Shown here piece after piece: positions 1-8,807 of a stretch of DNA of 64,000 nt. Below the pieces are notes generated by a model. It saw only the letters and a list, made by a program, of their open reading frames with translations, was not told where the DNA came from and made no database searches. This DNA comes from Defluviitaleaceae bacterium (lineage in GTDB: Bacteria; Bacillota; Clostridia; Lachnospirales; WRAX01). The translations under genes were made by a program, and so were the position numbers. Numbering within the stretch: the stretch's first letter is position 1; every line of letters starts with the position of its first letter. The stretch is from positions 62,001 to 126,000 of the forward strand of contig WRBK01000001.1 in NCBI GenBank assembly GCA_009784575.1, in the 5' to 3' direction.

Positions 1-823
1 GGGCGTAGAGGTTGCTGGTGGCGACATTATGTTTGACCACTATATGGCGATGAATCCTGGCTTTATTGAGGAAGATATTGATGGCATAGAAACCGTAGAG
101 CCATATCTTGGTTTGCCTGCCCTGTGGATTAATGAATCGCAGCGCGAGCGTGCGGAGGCATTGGGCTATACAGTGGTTGACCCGCCTGCAATAATTGCTA
201 CTCATCTTACGGAAGTTATTAAAAATCATCTCCATGAGCTTCTTAGCCGTCAAGATGTGCAAGGGCTTATTAACAATATTCGTGAGGCAAATAGTGTGCT
301 TATAGATGAGTTGATACCTAAGCTGATGGGTATTGGTGATATTCAAAAGGTGCTATGCAATCTTTTGCGCGAGGGCATATCTATACGCGATTTGGTGACA
401 ATTTGTGAGACCTTAGCAGATTACGCGCAGATTACGCGTGACAGTGATATGCTAACAGAATATGTAAGGCAAGGATTGAAACGCTCTATTTCCAAGAAGT
501 ATTTTGATGCTGATGTAAATACCGTTATTACGCTAGACCCTGGCTTGGAACAGCAAATTATGCAGAGTGTCCAACAAACAGAACAGGGCAGCTACCTTGC
601 ATTAGACCCTAATACTACACAACAAGTTTTTGATAAACTATCTGTAGAGGTTAAGAAATTAACAAGTATAGGTCGCCAACCCATTATTCTGACATCTCCT
701 ATTGTGCGTGCCTACTTTAAACGGCTGGTAGAACCCATAGCACCAGATTTGGTGGTGCTATCTTATAATGAATTAGAAGCAAATGCAGAGATACAATCAG
801 TGGGCATGGTGAGTATTGCGTAG
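1..823 (+). CDS. flhA: Flagellar export apparatus protein FlhA, C-terminal part (5' truncated by the window)
   Basis: The open frame runs in from the left edge (reading GVEVAGGDIMFDHY), so the ATG at 29 is internal. What is present is the cytoplasmic domain of FlhA, the export-gate protein of the flagellar type III secretion system, which sits in the inner part of the basal body and docks chaperone-substrate complexes. Recognisable stretches are HYMAMNPGF, PPAIIATHLTEVIKNH and the late PIILTSPIVRAYFKRL, all in the family order and ending at the usual place. It is followed 23 bases later by flhF, the standard Gram-positive order flhA-flhF-flhG. The membrane half lies outside the window. Confidence 0.95.
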   Translation, partial: GVEVAGGDIMFDHYMAMNPGFIEEDIDGIETVEPYLGLPALWINESQRERAEALGYTVVDPPAIIATHLTEVIKNHLHELLSRQDVQGLINNIREANSVLIDELIPKLMGIGDIQKVLCNLLREGISIRDLVTICETLADYAQITRDSDMLTEYVRQGLKRSISKKYFDADVNTVITLDPGLEQQIMQSVQQTEQGSYLALDPNTTQQVFDKLSVEVKKLTSIGRQPIILTSPIVRAYFKRLVEPIAPDLVVLSYNELEANAEIQSVGMVSIA

Positions 824-846
824 CTCCAAAGGGGGACGGTTAGTCA

Positions 847-2094
847 GTGAAAATCAAGAAATTTACAGCACCAACAGAACAAGAAGCCATAGAAAAGGTG
901 AAAGCTGAACTTGGGCCAGATGCTCTTATAATCAATATCAAGAGGATACAACCAGGTGGTCTGTTTGCTTTTTTCCGAAAACCGAGCGTTGAGGTTATGG
1001 CGGCATATGATGACAAATCTGCCAGCGGTGCAGCGGCTACTGTAATGACAGTAGAAGAGACTACCACGAAAGAAAATGTGATAGCGCAAAGTCAACATCT
1101 TGAACCAGATTTGGTGCAAAAGTTTGAATCATCAAAAAAAGATGTGCAAATAGCGCAGCAAGAAGAAAAGATTCAGATGCTCCAAGATATGTTGCTTGCT
1201 ACCAGCGATATGCTAAGCAAAGCGCAGAGCAATCTTACGGTTAGCAAGCATGTGGAAAGTGCGGAAAGTAGGATTTACCAAAACAACCTTCTGCAAATTT
1301 TCTATAACACGCTGATTGAAAATCAGGTAAATGAAGATTTTGCTCGCGAAACTTTGGATGAGCTTGACAAAAAAGAATTAGTGGAAAAATTAGATATTAA
1401 CTTTGTTGTGAAAATAGTATATAATAAGATTGTAGAAACAATTGGAGCACCATCTGCGCTAAAACCAACACGCTCCAAAGGCAATCCACAGATATTCGCT
1501 TTTGTAGGACCTACAGGAGTTGGCAAAACCACCACCATAGCTAAGCTAACGGCAGACCTTAGCCTCCATAAAAATCTGGATGTCGGGCTGATTACAGCTG
1601 ATACATACCGCATAGCTGCCATAGAGCAGCTAAAAACCTACGGCGATATATTGGGCATAGATGTGGCGGTGGCTTACAAACCAGAGGAATTAGTTGAACA
1701 TATTAGAGCAAAAAAAGACCATTGTGACATTATTTTGATAGACACGGCAGGACGGTCACATAAGGATGACAATAACCTAAGAGAACTAAAGGAATTTATT
1801 AACAGCCATGAATTGATAGAGAAATTCCTTGTTCTATCGCTAACCACAAAGTTTGATGACATGATGGACATTGTGGATAAATATTCTAGGATATGTGATT
1901 TTAGGATAATTTTTACAAAGCTGGATGAGACCAATAAAATAGGGAATATTGCAAATTTATCCCATAAAACAGGAAAAAAGTTGAGCTATATAACTTTTGG
2001 TCAAAATGTTCCTGATGATATTAAAACCATTGCTCCCAATGAGGTGGCAATGCGCCTATTGGGCTTAGGAGACGAGGATGGACCAGGCAAATAA
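847..2094 (+). CDS. flhF: Flagellar biosynthesis SRP-type GTPase FlhF
   Basis: FlhF is a signal-recognition-particle family GTPase that sets the position and number of flagella and is regulated by FlhG. The N-terminus (MKIKKFTAPTEQEAIEKV) is the typical FlhF start, followed by a charged linker and an SRP GTPase domain: P-loop GPTGVGKTTTIAKL near residue 220, DTAGRSHKD near 299 and TKLDET near 358. The start is a GTG preceded by AAAGGGGGACGG. At 415 residues the length is normal. It overlaps flhG by 17 bases, which suggests translational coupling. Confidence 0.95.
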   Translation: MKIKKFTAPTEQEAIEKVKAELGPDALIINIKRIQPGGLFAFFRKPSVEVMAAYDDKSASGAAATVMTVEETTTKENVIAQSQHLEPDLVQKFESSKKDVQIAQQEEKIQMLQDMLLATSDMLSKAQSNLTVSKHVESAESRIYQNNLLQIFYNTLIENQVNEDFARETLDELDKKELVEKLDINFVVKIVYNKIVETIGAPSALKPTRSKGNPQIFAFVGPTGVGKTTTIAKLTADLSLHKNLDVGLITADTYRIAAIEQLKTYGDILGIDVAVAYKPEELVEHIRAKKDHCDIILIDTAGRSHKDDNNLRELKEFINSHELIEKFLVLSLTTKFDDMMDIVDKYSRICDFRIIFTKLDETNKIGNIANLSHKTGKKLSYITFGQNVPDDIKTIAPNEVAMRLLGLGDEDGPGK

Positions 2095-2944
2095 TTTAAG
2101 AAATTTACTTAATTTTAGAAAAAAGAATAGCCACAAGCCTGCCAGAGTTATTACTGTTACATCTGGCAAAGGCGGTGTCGGCAAGACCAATTTTACTGTT
2201 AATTTGGCTCTGTATCTACAAAAGCAGGATATCAGCGTTGTGGTGGTTGATGCGGACTTTGGGCTGGCTAATATAGAGATATTGCTGGGGGCTACACCAA
2301 AGTATAGTATGCATGATGTTATCACTAAAAATCTTGATATTATTGAGACCATAACAGAAGCGGATTCTGGGCTACGCTTTATATCTGGTGGTAGCGGGCT
2401 TTCGGGGCTTACTAATGTTAGTGGTGACCAGCTTGAATATGTGCTGGAAAATCTTTCTGCATTAGATGCTATTGCGGATGTGGTGTTAATAGACACGGGT
2501 GCTGGAATTTCTGATTCTGTGCTAAAGTTTGTGACAGCTGCGAGTGAAACCATAATCATATGTGCGCCAGAACCAACAAGCATTACGGATTCATATTCCC
2601 TTGTTAAGGCTGTTAAAGAACAAAATGGCTATATTCCAGGTTTTAAGATTGTTATAAACCGTGTGGAAGATAAAGAAGAGGGTGCTAAAATTTTTAGAAA
2701 TTTGCAACGCGTGGCATCTAAGTTTTTGTCTATAGAGCTTGAGTTCATTGGCGTTCTGCCGCTTGATAACAATTTGGTAAAAGCAGTAAAAAGCCAAACT
2801 CCCTGCATAATTTCATATCCACATTCGGTTTTTTCTAGGGAAATTGAAAGAATAGGCAATACAATTTTGGACATAAGCAATGAGAGTGAGCCAACAGGCA
2901 TGAAGGGCTTTGTGCGTAGGCTTGCGAACATATTTACTAGCTGA
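2078..2944 (+). CDS. flhG: MinD-like ATPase FlhG (FleN/YlxH)
   Basis: FlhG is a ParA/MinD-type ATPase that partners FlhF to control flagellar number. The deviant Walker A motif SGKGGVGKTNFTVNLA lies at about residues 28-42, followed by VDADFGLANIEILLG and LIDTGAGIS. The short N-terminal segment before the P-loop (MDQANNLRNLLNF) is the FlhF-interaction type of extension seen in FlhG. The C-terminal basic helix (GFVRRLANIF) fits membrane targeting. Its start lies inside the flhF end, so the two are co-translated. Confidence 0.94.
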   Translation: MDQANNLRNLLNFRKKNSHKPARVITVTSGKGGVGKTNFTVNLALYLQKQDISVVVVDADFGLANIEILLGATPKYSMHDVITKNLDIIETITEADSGLRFISGGSGLSGLTNVSGDQLEYVLENLSALDAIADVVLIDTGAGISDSVLKFVTAASETIIICAPEPTSITDSYSLVKAVKEQNGYIPGFKIVINRVEDKEEGAKIFRNLQRVASKFLSIELEFIGVLPLDNNLVKAVKSQTPCIISYPHSVFSREIERIGNTILDISNESEPTGMKGFVRRLANIFTS

Positions 2945-2988
2945 TTATTAATATTTCAAAATAATGATAGCAAAGGAGGGTGAGACAT

Positions 2989-3759
2989 ATGAGCATGATT
3001 GCAACAGGCACAGAATTTGAACGTATTCTGGATACAAATACTGATTTGGCATCAGAAATGCCAGCATTTAGCGTAATAGAGGTCGGTGATAAAGTCGAGA
3101 TAGCGACACGAGCTGCTAGCACTGACATTTCTTGCAAAAGTAAGATTGTGAATGTTCTTGATGCAGAAGAAAAGAAGCTTGCGCTGTATGTGCCTTCGTA
3201 TGGTGGAAAGCCCTTTAGAATGCTATCTGGTGAAGAATACTCCCTTGTAGTGCATACCAGGGATTCTCTCATCAAGTTTAGCTGTAGCTTTGAAGGATAT
3301 ATAAAACAAGAAGAAAACTACTTTGTTGTAATAAAGATTTTGGATGAGGGGATAAAATTGCAAAGGCGAGAGTTTTTCCGTTTTACATGCATGTTGGCTA
3401 TGAAATTTTCATTGATGTATACTGGAGATAATGAGGTTGCTAGACTTCTGCAAAACAGCGGGTATACCAAAATGCATAATGGCATCATCAGAGATATTGG
3501 CGGCGGCGGCGTTAGATTCATTACAAATGAAGATATAGAAAGTGGAAGTCAGATACAATGCACAATAATGCTAGGTCATACTGCAATGCTTATTAAAGGC
3601 AAAATTTTAGATAAGCAATATATGCCAAAATCTAGCCTTAAATTTCAGTACAGAGCGATGTTTGTGGATGTTTCACAGACCACTCAAGACGAAATTGTAA
3701 ACTTTATTTTTGCCGAACAAAGAAAACAAAAAAAGTTTAGAAAAGCACCAACACTATAA
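2989..3759 (+). CDS. YcgR-like flagellar brake protein with PilZ domain (c-di-GMP receptor)
   Basis: Two-domain protein: an N-terminal YcgR-type beta domain (about residues 20-115) and a C-terminal PilZ domain. The PilZ c-di-GMP signature is complete, with QRREFFRF (RxxxR near residue 126) and RDIGGGGVRF (D-x-G/S-x-x-G near 168). Family members slow or stop flagellar rotation when c-di-GMP is high. The track start at 2980 (GTG) lies inside the ribosome site AAAGGAGGGTGA, so the ATG at 2989 is the better start. Its position between flhG and cheC supports a motility role. Confidence 0.88.
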   Translation: MSMIATGTEFERILDTNTDLASEMPAFSVIEVGDKVEIATRAASTDISCKSKIVNVLDAEEKKLALYVPSYGGKPFRMLSGEEYSLVVHTRDSLIKFSCSFEGYIKQEENYFVVIKILDEGIKLQRREFFRFTCMLAMKFSLMYTGDNEVARLLQNSGYTKMHNGIIRDIGGGGVRFITNEDIESGSQIQCTIMLGHTAMLIKGKILDKQYMPKSSLKFQYRAMFVDVSQTTQDEIVNFIFAEQRKQKKFRKAPTL

Positions 3760-3783
3760 ATATACTATGAGAAAAGGGGTGTC

Positions 3784-4410
3784 ATGCGGATGTTGGGTGA
3801 TATGAAATCTTTCAATCAATTTCATATTGATATATTAAAAGAAATTGGTAATATTGGTGTGGGCAATGCCATAAGCTCACTTTCTGCACTATTGAACACC
3901 GAGATGAAAATGACCGTTCCAGAAGTTAAGTTTCTGGATTTTAAAGAAGTTGGCTCTATTTTGGGCGGCGATGAGGTACTTGTTTTTGGCATCTTAGTAC
4001 AGGTTTCTGGGGATATTAATGGCATGATGATGTTTTTGGTGAAGCCTGAAAGCGCGCGCGCGCTCATCAATGGTCTTATTGGCGGAGACTCCAATGACCT
4101 ACTCAATTTTAGCGAAATGGAACAATCTGCACTACAAGAAATTGGCAATATACTGTGTTCGTCGTATTTGGGTGCACTTTCTGGCTTTATAAACAAAAAA
4201 GTTACTCCTTCGCCCCCTGTTTTGGCACTTGATATGGCAACGGCAATACTTTCTGTGCCAGCTATAGAGTTTGGAAAAATGGCGGATGGAGTGCTATTTA
4301 TTGATACCGTTATAAACACATCCTCTGATTCATCTGTTTCGGGCTTTTTCTTGCTCGTACCCGACATGGAATCGTTCAATGTGATTTTAACATCGCTTGG
4401 GGTTATGTGA
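3784..4410 (+). CDS. cheC: Chemotaxis phosphatase CheC
   Basis: CheC dephosphorylates CheY-P and is stimulated by CheD in the Gram-positive adaptation system. Both CheC phosphatase signatures are visible: ILKEIGNIGVGNA near residue 18 and ALQEIGNILCSSY near residue 115, each with the key Glu and Asn and a Pro downstream. Length of 208 residues is normal. Start ATG follows AAAAGGGGTGTC. It abuts cheD, its partner, with the stop of cheC next to the cheD start. Confidence 0.94.
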   Translation: MRMLGDMKSFNQFHIDILKEIGNIGVGNAISSLSALLNTEMKMTVPEVKFLDFKEVGSILGGDEVLVFGILVQVSGDINGMMMFLVKPESARALINGLIGGDSNDLLNFSEMEQSALQEIGNILCSSYLGALSGFINKKVTPSPPVLALDMATAILSVPAIEFGKMADGVLFIDTVINTSSDSSVSGFFLLVPDMESFNVILTSLGVM

Positions 4411-4411
4411 T

Positions 4412-4906
4412 ATGATGAGTAGACAAAATATGATAGTGGTTGGCATGGCTGACCTAAATACCGTAAAAGAACCTGGTGCCCTAACGACACTTGGGCTTGG
4501 GAGCTGTGTGGGCATTGCTTTATATGACCCTGTTGTTAAGGTGGCAGGCTTGGCGCATTGCATGTTGCCAGAATCCACGAAAATCTCTAATAATGCCAAT
4601 GTGGCAAAATTTGTAGATACAGCTCTGGAAAGCATGATAAATGATATGATTATGAAAGGAGCTATAAGGCGGCGAATGGTGGCAAAGTTGGCTGGTGGTG
4701 CGCAAATGTTTGCATTCAATAGCAGCAATGAAAGCCTGCGCATAGGAGATAGGAATGTGGAAGCATCTATATTAAATCTTAGAAAATTAGGCATACCTAT
4801 TGCTTCCGTAGATGTTCGCGAAAATTATGGACGTACGGTGGAGCTTTACACGCACGATGGCTCTTTTGTAATTAAGACCATTGGCAGAGGCGTTAAAACG
4901 ATATAA
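4412..4906 (+). CDS. cheD: Chemoreceptor glutamine deamidase CheD
   Basis: CheD deamidates specific glutamines on chemoreceptors and binds CheC. Catalytic Cys and His sit in GLGSCVGIALYD (about residue 27) and GLAHCMLP (about residue 47), with KLAGGAQMF following. The track start (TTG at 4397) lies within cheC. The ATG at 4412, eight bases after TTGGGG, is a better start and leaves 164 residues. The gene directly follows cheC. Confidence 0.93.
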   Translation: MMSRQNMIVVGMADLNTVKEPGALTTLGLGSCVGIALYDPVVKVAGLAHCMLPESTKISNNANVAKFVDTALESMINDMIMKGAIRRRMVAKLAGGAQMFAFNSSNESLRIGDRNVEASILNLRKLGIPIASVDVRENYGRTVELYTHDGSFVIKTIGRGVKTI

Positions 4907-4930
4907 ATTCAGCGGAGAGTGGCTTGACTT

Positions 4931-5224
4931 ATGCTTTTGGATAAATTTGAGATATTTTTGGCATTGCTTGCGGGACTAATACTTTTGGTTGTAGGTATCT
5001 TGATGAATTTTGGGCTACCAGATATTTTGTTGCGCCTTTTGATTGCTCTCATTAGCTTTTACATCATTGGACTCATTGTCAAGACTTATTTGCGCAAAAA
5101 GATATTTTTTGACACCGAAGAAGAGCTTGATGCTGATATCGATGAAGAGACTGTGCATAGTGATGAAGAATTAGCTGAAACTGAAACTGTCGAAAACAAC
5201 GCCGAAAATCAGCCTGTGCTATAA
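4931..5224 (+). CDS. Small two-TM protein with acidic tail, flagellar operon
   Basis: Unrecognised 97-residue protein. It has two predicted transmembrane helices (about residues 8-28 and 31-52, rich in L, I, G), a short basic KTYLRKK boundary, and a strongly acidic tail (EEELDADIDEE onward). By the positive-inside rule the acidic tail is probably cytoplasmic. Start ATG follows GCGGAGAGTGG. Its place between cheD and the sigma factor gene suggests a structural or regulatory motility accessory, but there is no motif to assign a function. Confidence 0.7.
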   Translation: MLLDKFEIFLALLAGLILLVVGILMNFGLPDILLRLLIALISFYIIGLIVKTYLRKKIFFDTEEELDADIDEETVHSDEELAETETVENNAENQPVL

Positions 5225-5290
5225 ATTGCAGGTGGCAGTTTACATATCACCCTTTTGCGGGTGGTTCATTATTACAAGGGCGTGTTATTT

Positions 5291-6085
5291 GTGATTAATA
5301 TACTAAAGCCAAAATCTAGCGAGCAAAAACCAGATATAGACAAGATTTGGGATGCATTTTCCAAAAACAGAGATGCTGCCGCAAAAGAGCAGCTTATTTT
5401 GCATTATTCACCTATGATAAAATATGTGGTGGGCAGAATGAGCATATATGTTGGTAATGCCATAGATTTTGATGATTTGGTATCTTATGGCATTTTTGGT
5501 CTTATTGATGCGATAGATAAATTTGACTATCATAAGGGTGCGAAATTTGAGACATATGCTGGTTTACGCATACGCGGGGCGGTTTTGGATGGTCTGCGCA
5601 GCCTTGATTGGGTACCGCGTTCTTTGCGTCAAAAAAGCAGACAACTGGATGAGGCATATACTGCGCTGGAAGCCGAACTTGGACGCGAGCCAACGAATAT
5701 AGAGCTTGCAGAAAGACTTGGCGTACCTGTTGATGAAATGGACGAAGAAATCAAGAAATCATCGCTGATGGCATTGATATCTTTGGATGACTACCTAGAA
5801 GGCAACCATGAAACGGCTGCATCGCTTCCTGCGGATGATGCTACACAAACACCAGAAAATCTGTATGAACACAAAGAGTTAAAGCAAATGCTCATAGATG
5901 CACTAGAAAAGCTGACCGAAAAAGAGCGTCTTGTTACTGCTCTATACTATTTTGATGAAATGACATTAAAGGAAATCAGCAAAATTATGGAAGTTTCGGA
6001 GTCTCGTGTTTCACAAATACATTCCAAAGCCATGCTAAAATTACGTGCAAGGCTAGGCAGATATAAGTCGGTCTTGTTTGCTTGA
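5291..6085 (+). CDS. fliA: Motility RNA polymerase sigma factor (FliA/WhiG family, sigma-28)
   Basis: Sigma-70 family factor that directs late flagellar and chemotaxis promoters. Region 2 is clear (DLVSYGIFGLIDAIDKFD, KFETYAGLRIRGAVLDGLR), then region 3 (LDEAYTALEAELGREPTNIELAERLG) and region 4 with its HTH (LKEISKIMEVSESRVSQIHSKA) near the C-terminus. The track TTG at 5255 lacks a ribosome site; GTG at 5291 follows AAGGGCG and gives 264 residues, the family norm. A hairpin (CACCC..GGGTG at 5249-5264) lies just upstream. It follows cheC-cheD, as in many Clostridia. Confidence 0.93.
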   Translation: MINILKPKSSEQKPDIDKIWDAFSKNRDAAAKEQLILHYSPMIKYVVGRMSIYVGNAIDFDDLVSYGIFGLIDAIDKFDYHKGAKFETYAGLRIRGAVLDGLRSLDWVPRSLRQKSRQLDEAYTALEAELGREPTNIELAERLGVPVDEMDEEIKKSSLMALISLDDYLEGNHETAASLPADDATQTPENLYEHKELKQMLIDALEKLTEKERLVTALYYFDEMTLKEISKIMEVSESRVSQIHSKAMLKLRARLGRYKSVLFA

Positions 6086-6102
6086 TTTTTTTGTGGTATA
6101 AT
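6074..6102 (+). promoter_or_regulatory. Candidate extended -10 promoter ahead of the FapA-like gene
   Basis: TGGTATAAT (extended -10, TATAAT at 6097-6102) with a weak -35 TTGTTT at 6074-6079, spacer 17. It lies at the very end of the sigma gene and 44 bases before the next start. Pattern match only; it would allow the downstream genes to be expressed apart from the main flagellar transcript. Confidence 0.5.
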
Positions 6103-6145
6103 GAAACAATAGAACTGTAACTTTGCAGGAAGCGGGGTGACAAAT

Positions 6146-7762
6146 TTGGCAAAAGAAAATTTGAGATTTGATATTAGGGAAGATGGAATTTATGCTATTA
6201 TTAACAATTCTGACGAAAATGCCAAGGTCACACGCAAAGATTTGTTAGAAAAAATAGAAAGCTACAAAATCGGGCAAGTGGATTTTGAATCTATAAATGA
6301 GATTTTTAAGTCTGAAGAAGAATTTATTGACAAAAAGATTTCCTCACTTACCAATATTGCTGTAAAGAATGAAACCATAAGCATTGATATCTCTAAAGAT
6401 AAGATGGAAGCTACAATTTCTTTTGCTCCTCCAGAGTTTGGAGGTGTATATCTTACGGCAGACCAAGTTGTTTCGGAAATCAATATGTATGGCGTAAAAT
6501 TTGGTATTATGACAGAAGACATCGCCCAAATTGTGGAAAAAGGGGTAAGTAAGCCCTTTGGTCACAAATACTTGATTGCTCGGGGCAGACATCCACGGCA
6601 TGGTCAAGATGGCGAACTTGTCTATAATTTTGATATAACGGGTGAAAGCAATCATCCTAAGATATTGGCTGATGGCACTGTGGATTATAAACAGATTGAT
6701 TATTTTACGCCCATAAAAGCGGGCGAGACACTTGCCTATCGCACTAACCCTACAGAAGGTGAGGTGGGGTGTGATGTAACTAACAGACCTGTATCGCAAA
6801 AGCCAGGTAAAGTTGCACCGAAGCTTTCAAGGGGCAAAAATGTATTCATAACAGATGACGAAATGGAGCTAAAGGCGCAAACATCTGGACAACTTGTTGT
6901 TAGTGGTAAAACGCTATCTATATCGCCAGTGCTTGATATCAGAGGTGATGTGGGCTATGAGACAGGGAATGTTGATTTTGAAGGCAGTGTAAATATTGGC
7001 GGCTCTGTACTTTCTGGGTTTTTGGTGGTAGCAAATGGAAATATTGAGGTAAAAGGCGTTGTGGAAGCTGCTACGCTAAAGGCTAGTGGTGCTATAAATC
7101 TCTATGGCGGTATACAGGGACGTTTTAAAGGTCGCGTGGAGGCTGGCGGTAGCATTTTTACGAAGTTTGCGCAAAACGCCAGAATAATAGCTGAAGGAAA
7201 TGTGATATCTAATGCCCTTTTGCACTGCAATGTCAATAGTAATTCTTCCGTCATCCTAGAAGGTGATAATGGCTTTATAGCAGGTGGAACGGTGTTTGCG
7301 GCAGATGAAATAAGGGCAAAAACAATAGGTAGTTACATGGGTGTTCGCACAGAGATAAAAGTGGGCGGAAATCCTGAAATTGCTAGCCGCTACGAGCATG
7401 TTAAAAAAGAATACGAAGAGCTAAAGTTGAAATATAAGAAATTGAACAAAGACTATGAAACAATAGTGCAATCTGGCGATGTTACTCAGCTAGATGTGAA
7501 GCACAAAGGCTTATTATTGCAACTAATAAGCCATAGAAACACGGTAAAAGAGCAGGCCTTGAAGATGGAAGGCGAGCTATCTGAAATAATTGCCACAATG
7601 CGCATGTCAAAAGGGCGCATTGTGGCAGAAAAAGTGATACATCATGGGGTTATGGTGGTTATATCTAGTGCCACATTGCATCTGCATGACGATATAACGG
7701 CATCTATGCTAAGAAATGTAAATGGAGTGATTAAGGCAGAACCAAACACAGGCATCTATTAA
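6146..7762 (+). CDS. FapA (DUF342) family polymerising protein
   Basis: Long DUF342/FapA-type protein of 538 residues. The middle part is a right-handed beta-helix-like run of short repeats (GSVNIGGSVLSGFLVVANG, IEVKGVVEAATLKASGAIN, GRVEAGGSIFTKFAQNARI), then a coiled coil (about residues 420-500, KKEYEELKLKYKKLNKDYE). Family members form membrane-associated assemblies and some affect phosphatase or motility functions; the exact role is not settled. The track GTG at 6137 sits within the ribosome site GCGGGGTGA, so TTG at 6146 is preferred. In Clostridia this family is often found next to fliA, as here. Confidence 0.82.
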   Translation: MAKENLRFDIREDGIYAIINNSDENAKVTRKDLLEKIESYKIGQVDFESINEIFKSEEEFIDKKISSLTNIAVKNETISIDISKDKMEATISFAPPEFGGVYLTADQVVSEINMYGVKFGIMTEDIAQIVEKGVSKPFGHKYLIARGRHPRHGQDGELVYNFDITGESNHPKILADGTVDYKQIDYFTPIKAGETLAYRTNPTEGEVGCDVTNRPVSQKPGKVAPKLSRGKNVFITDDEMELKAQTSGQLVVSGKTLSISPVLDIRGDVGYETGNVDFEGSVNIGGSVLSGFLVVANGNIEVKGVVEAATLKASGAINLYGGIQGRFKGRVEAGGSIFTKFAQNARIIAEGNVISNALLHCNVNSNSSVILEGDNGFIAGGTVFAADEIRAKTIGSYMGVRTEIKVGGNPEIASRYEHVKKEYEELKLKYKKLNKDYETIVQSGDVTQLDVKHKGLLLQLISHRNTVKEQALKMEGELSEIIATMRMSKGRIVAEKVIHHGVMVVISSATLHLHDDITASMLRNVNGVIKAEPNTGIY

Positions 7763-7805
7763 CTGTTGTATATAGAAATGATTCCTCACGGAAGGGGGAT
7801 GTATT

Positions 7806-8114
7806 ATGGGTATACGACCAGTAGACTTACAGGCTATGGTGCAACGTGCGCCAGAAGTAAACCGAGCGACGAACAATGATGGCAGTCGTGCGGAAACCCA
7901 AAACAGTCAATTTGCTCAATCTTTCCAGAAGGTTGTGGAGCAAGAGAGCAAACAAGTTGTAAATGCTAATCAAGCAGAAAAGTCAAATGTGGACAAGGAT
8001 GGTCGCGGCAATAGCGGTGGCGGCAAGGGTGGCAAGGACAGAAGAAGACCAGGACAGGAAACCAAAGAGAGCGAGGGCGTACAAAACCGCGGCTTGCTAG
8101 ACATAAAAATCTAA
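7806..8114 (+). CDS. Small hydrophilic flagellar-operon protein, function unknown
   Basis: 102 residues, soluble, low complexity. The first 20 residues (MGIRPVDLQAMVQRAPEVNR) look like the conserved part; the rest is a Q/N/K-rich coiled segment and a Gly/Lys/Arg-rich stretch (GRGNSGGGKGGKDRRRP). Start ATG follows GGAAGGGGGATG. I do not recognise a family beyond its frequent place in clostridial motility clusters. No membrane segment or signal peptide is seen. Confidence 0.65.
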   Translation: MGIRPVDLQAMVQRAPEVNRATNNDGSRAETQNSQFAQSFQKVVEQESKQVVNANQAEKSNVDKDGRGNSGGGKGGKDRRRPGQETKESEGVQNRGLLDIKI

Positions 8115-8132
8115 GAGATTTTTGGAGAGCTT

Positions 8133-8807
8133 ATGGACTTATTTCAAATGGATTTCTTTATCTACATTCTCATTTTAATGCTACTTGTTGGTGCGTTTTT
8201 TGTGGTATATGGTAGCCTTGGGCTAAAAGGAGCAAAAAGCGAACAGGTAGATGATGGGCAGGAACTCCTTGTTCTCGCACAAAAACTGGACACCTTAGAA
8301 TCTTCTGTGTACGAAGCTGACGAAGCTGTGCATATGTTGGGAGATATGTCAAAGAATGTTTTCAAGGAATTTGATAGCAAATATCAAGAGTTGTTGTTTC
8401 TGTACAATCTAGTAGACGAAAAGCAAAAAAATCTCACATTAATAGGCAATGCTGAAACAATGGCTAATGAGCAGTCAAGCCCTGACCCTACGGTGGTGCG
8501 TGATATGCTTTTCCCCGCAGGGAGCGCGCCAAGCCCGAAACAAAAGATGGCGACCGTTACTAGACCCATAGCGTCAAAGAGCGGAAATGTGCCGCAAATT
8601 ACCCCTGGCGGTGGCTTGACGAGCATTGATATTAAGGTGGACGATAGTACCAGAATAAAACCAAGTGGAATAAATCCAAAATTTGCTAATGTTCTACAGC
8701 TTAGCAAAGAAGGTAAAAGTGTTGAAGATATTGCGCGCGAGCTAGACATGGGCAAAGGTGAAGTTACGCTTATTCTTAACCTAGGGGGGCGACCTAAAAA
8801 TGCATAG
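8133..8807 (+). CDS. Membrane-anchored protein with C-terminal DUF6115-like helix-turn-helix
   Basis: 224 residues. One N-terminal transmembrane helix (FFIYILILMLLVGAFFVVYG, residues 8-27), a coiled-coil region (about 45-110), a Pro/Ser-rich linker, and a C-terminal HTH-like motif (GKSVEDIARELDMGKGEVTLIL) characteristic of DUF6115 proteins of clostridial motility clusters. The fold of the tail resembles sigma region 4 or DNA-binding helices, but at a membrane it may serve protein binding. It overlaps the next gene by 8 bases. Function unknown. Confidence 0.72.
   Translation: MDLFQMDFFIYILILMLLVGAFFVVYGSLGLKGAKSEQVDDGQELLVLAQKLDTLESSVYEADEAVHMLGDMSKNVFKEFDSKYQELLFLYNLVDEKQKNLTLIGNAETMANEQSSPDPTVVRDMLFPAGSAPSPKQKMATVTRPIASKSGNVPQITPGGGLTSIDIKVDDSTRIKPSGINPKFANVLQLSKEGKSVEDIARELDMGKGEVTLILNLGGRPKNA

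Noticed and set aside
29-823. ATG 29 as the start of FlhA
   Set aside because: The frame is open to the left edge and the residues before it match FlhA.
2065-2583. 172-residue minus-strand ORF over flhG
   Set aside because: Antisense shadow of a well-supported gene.
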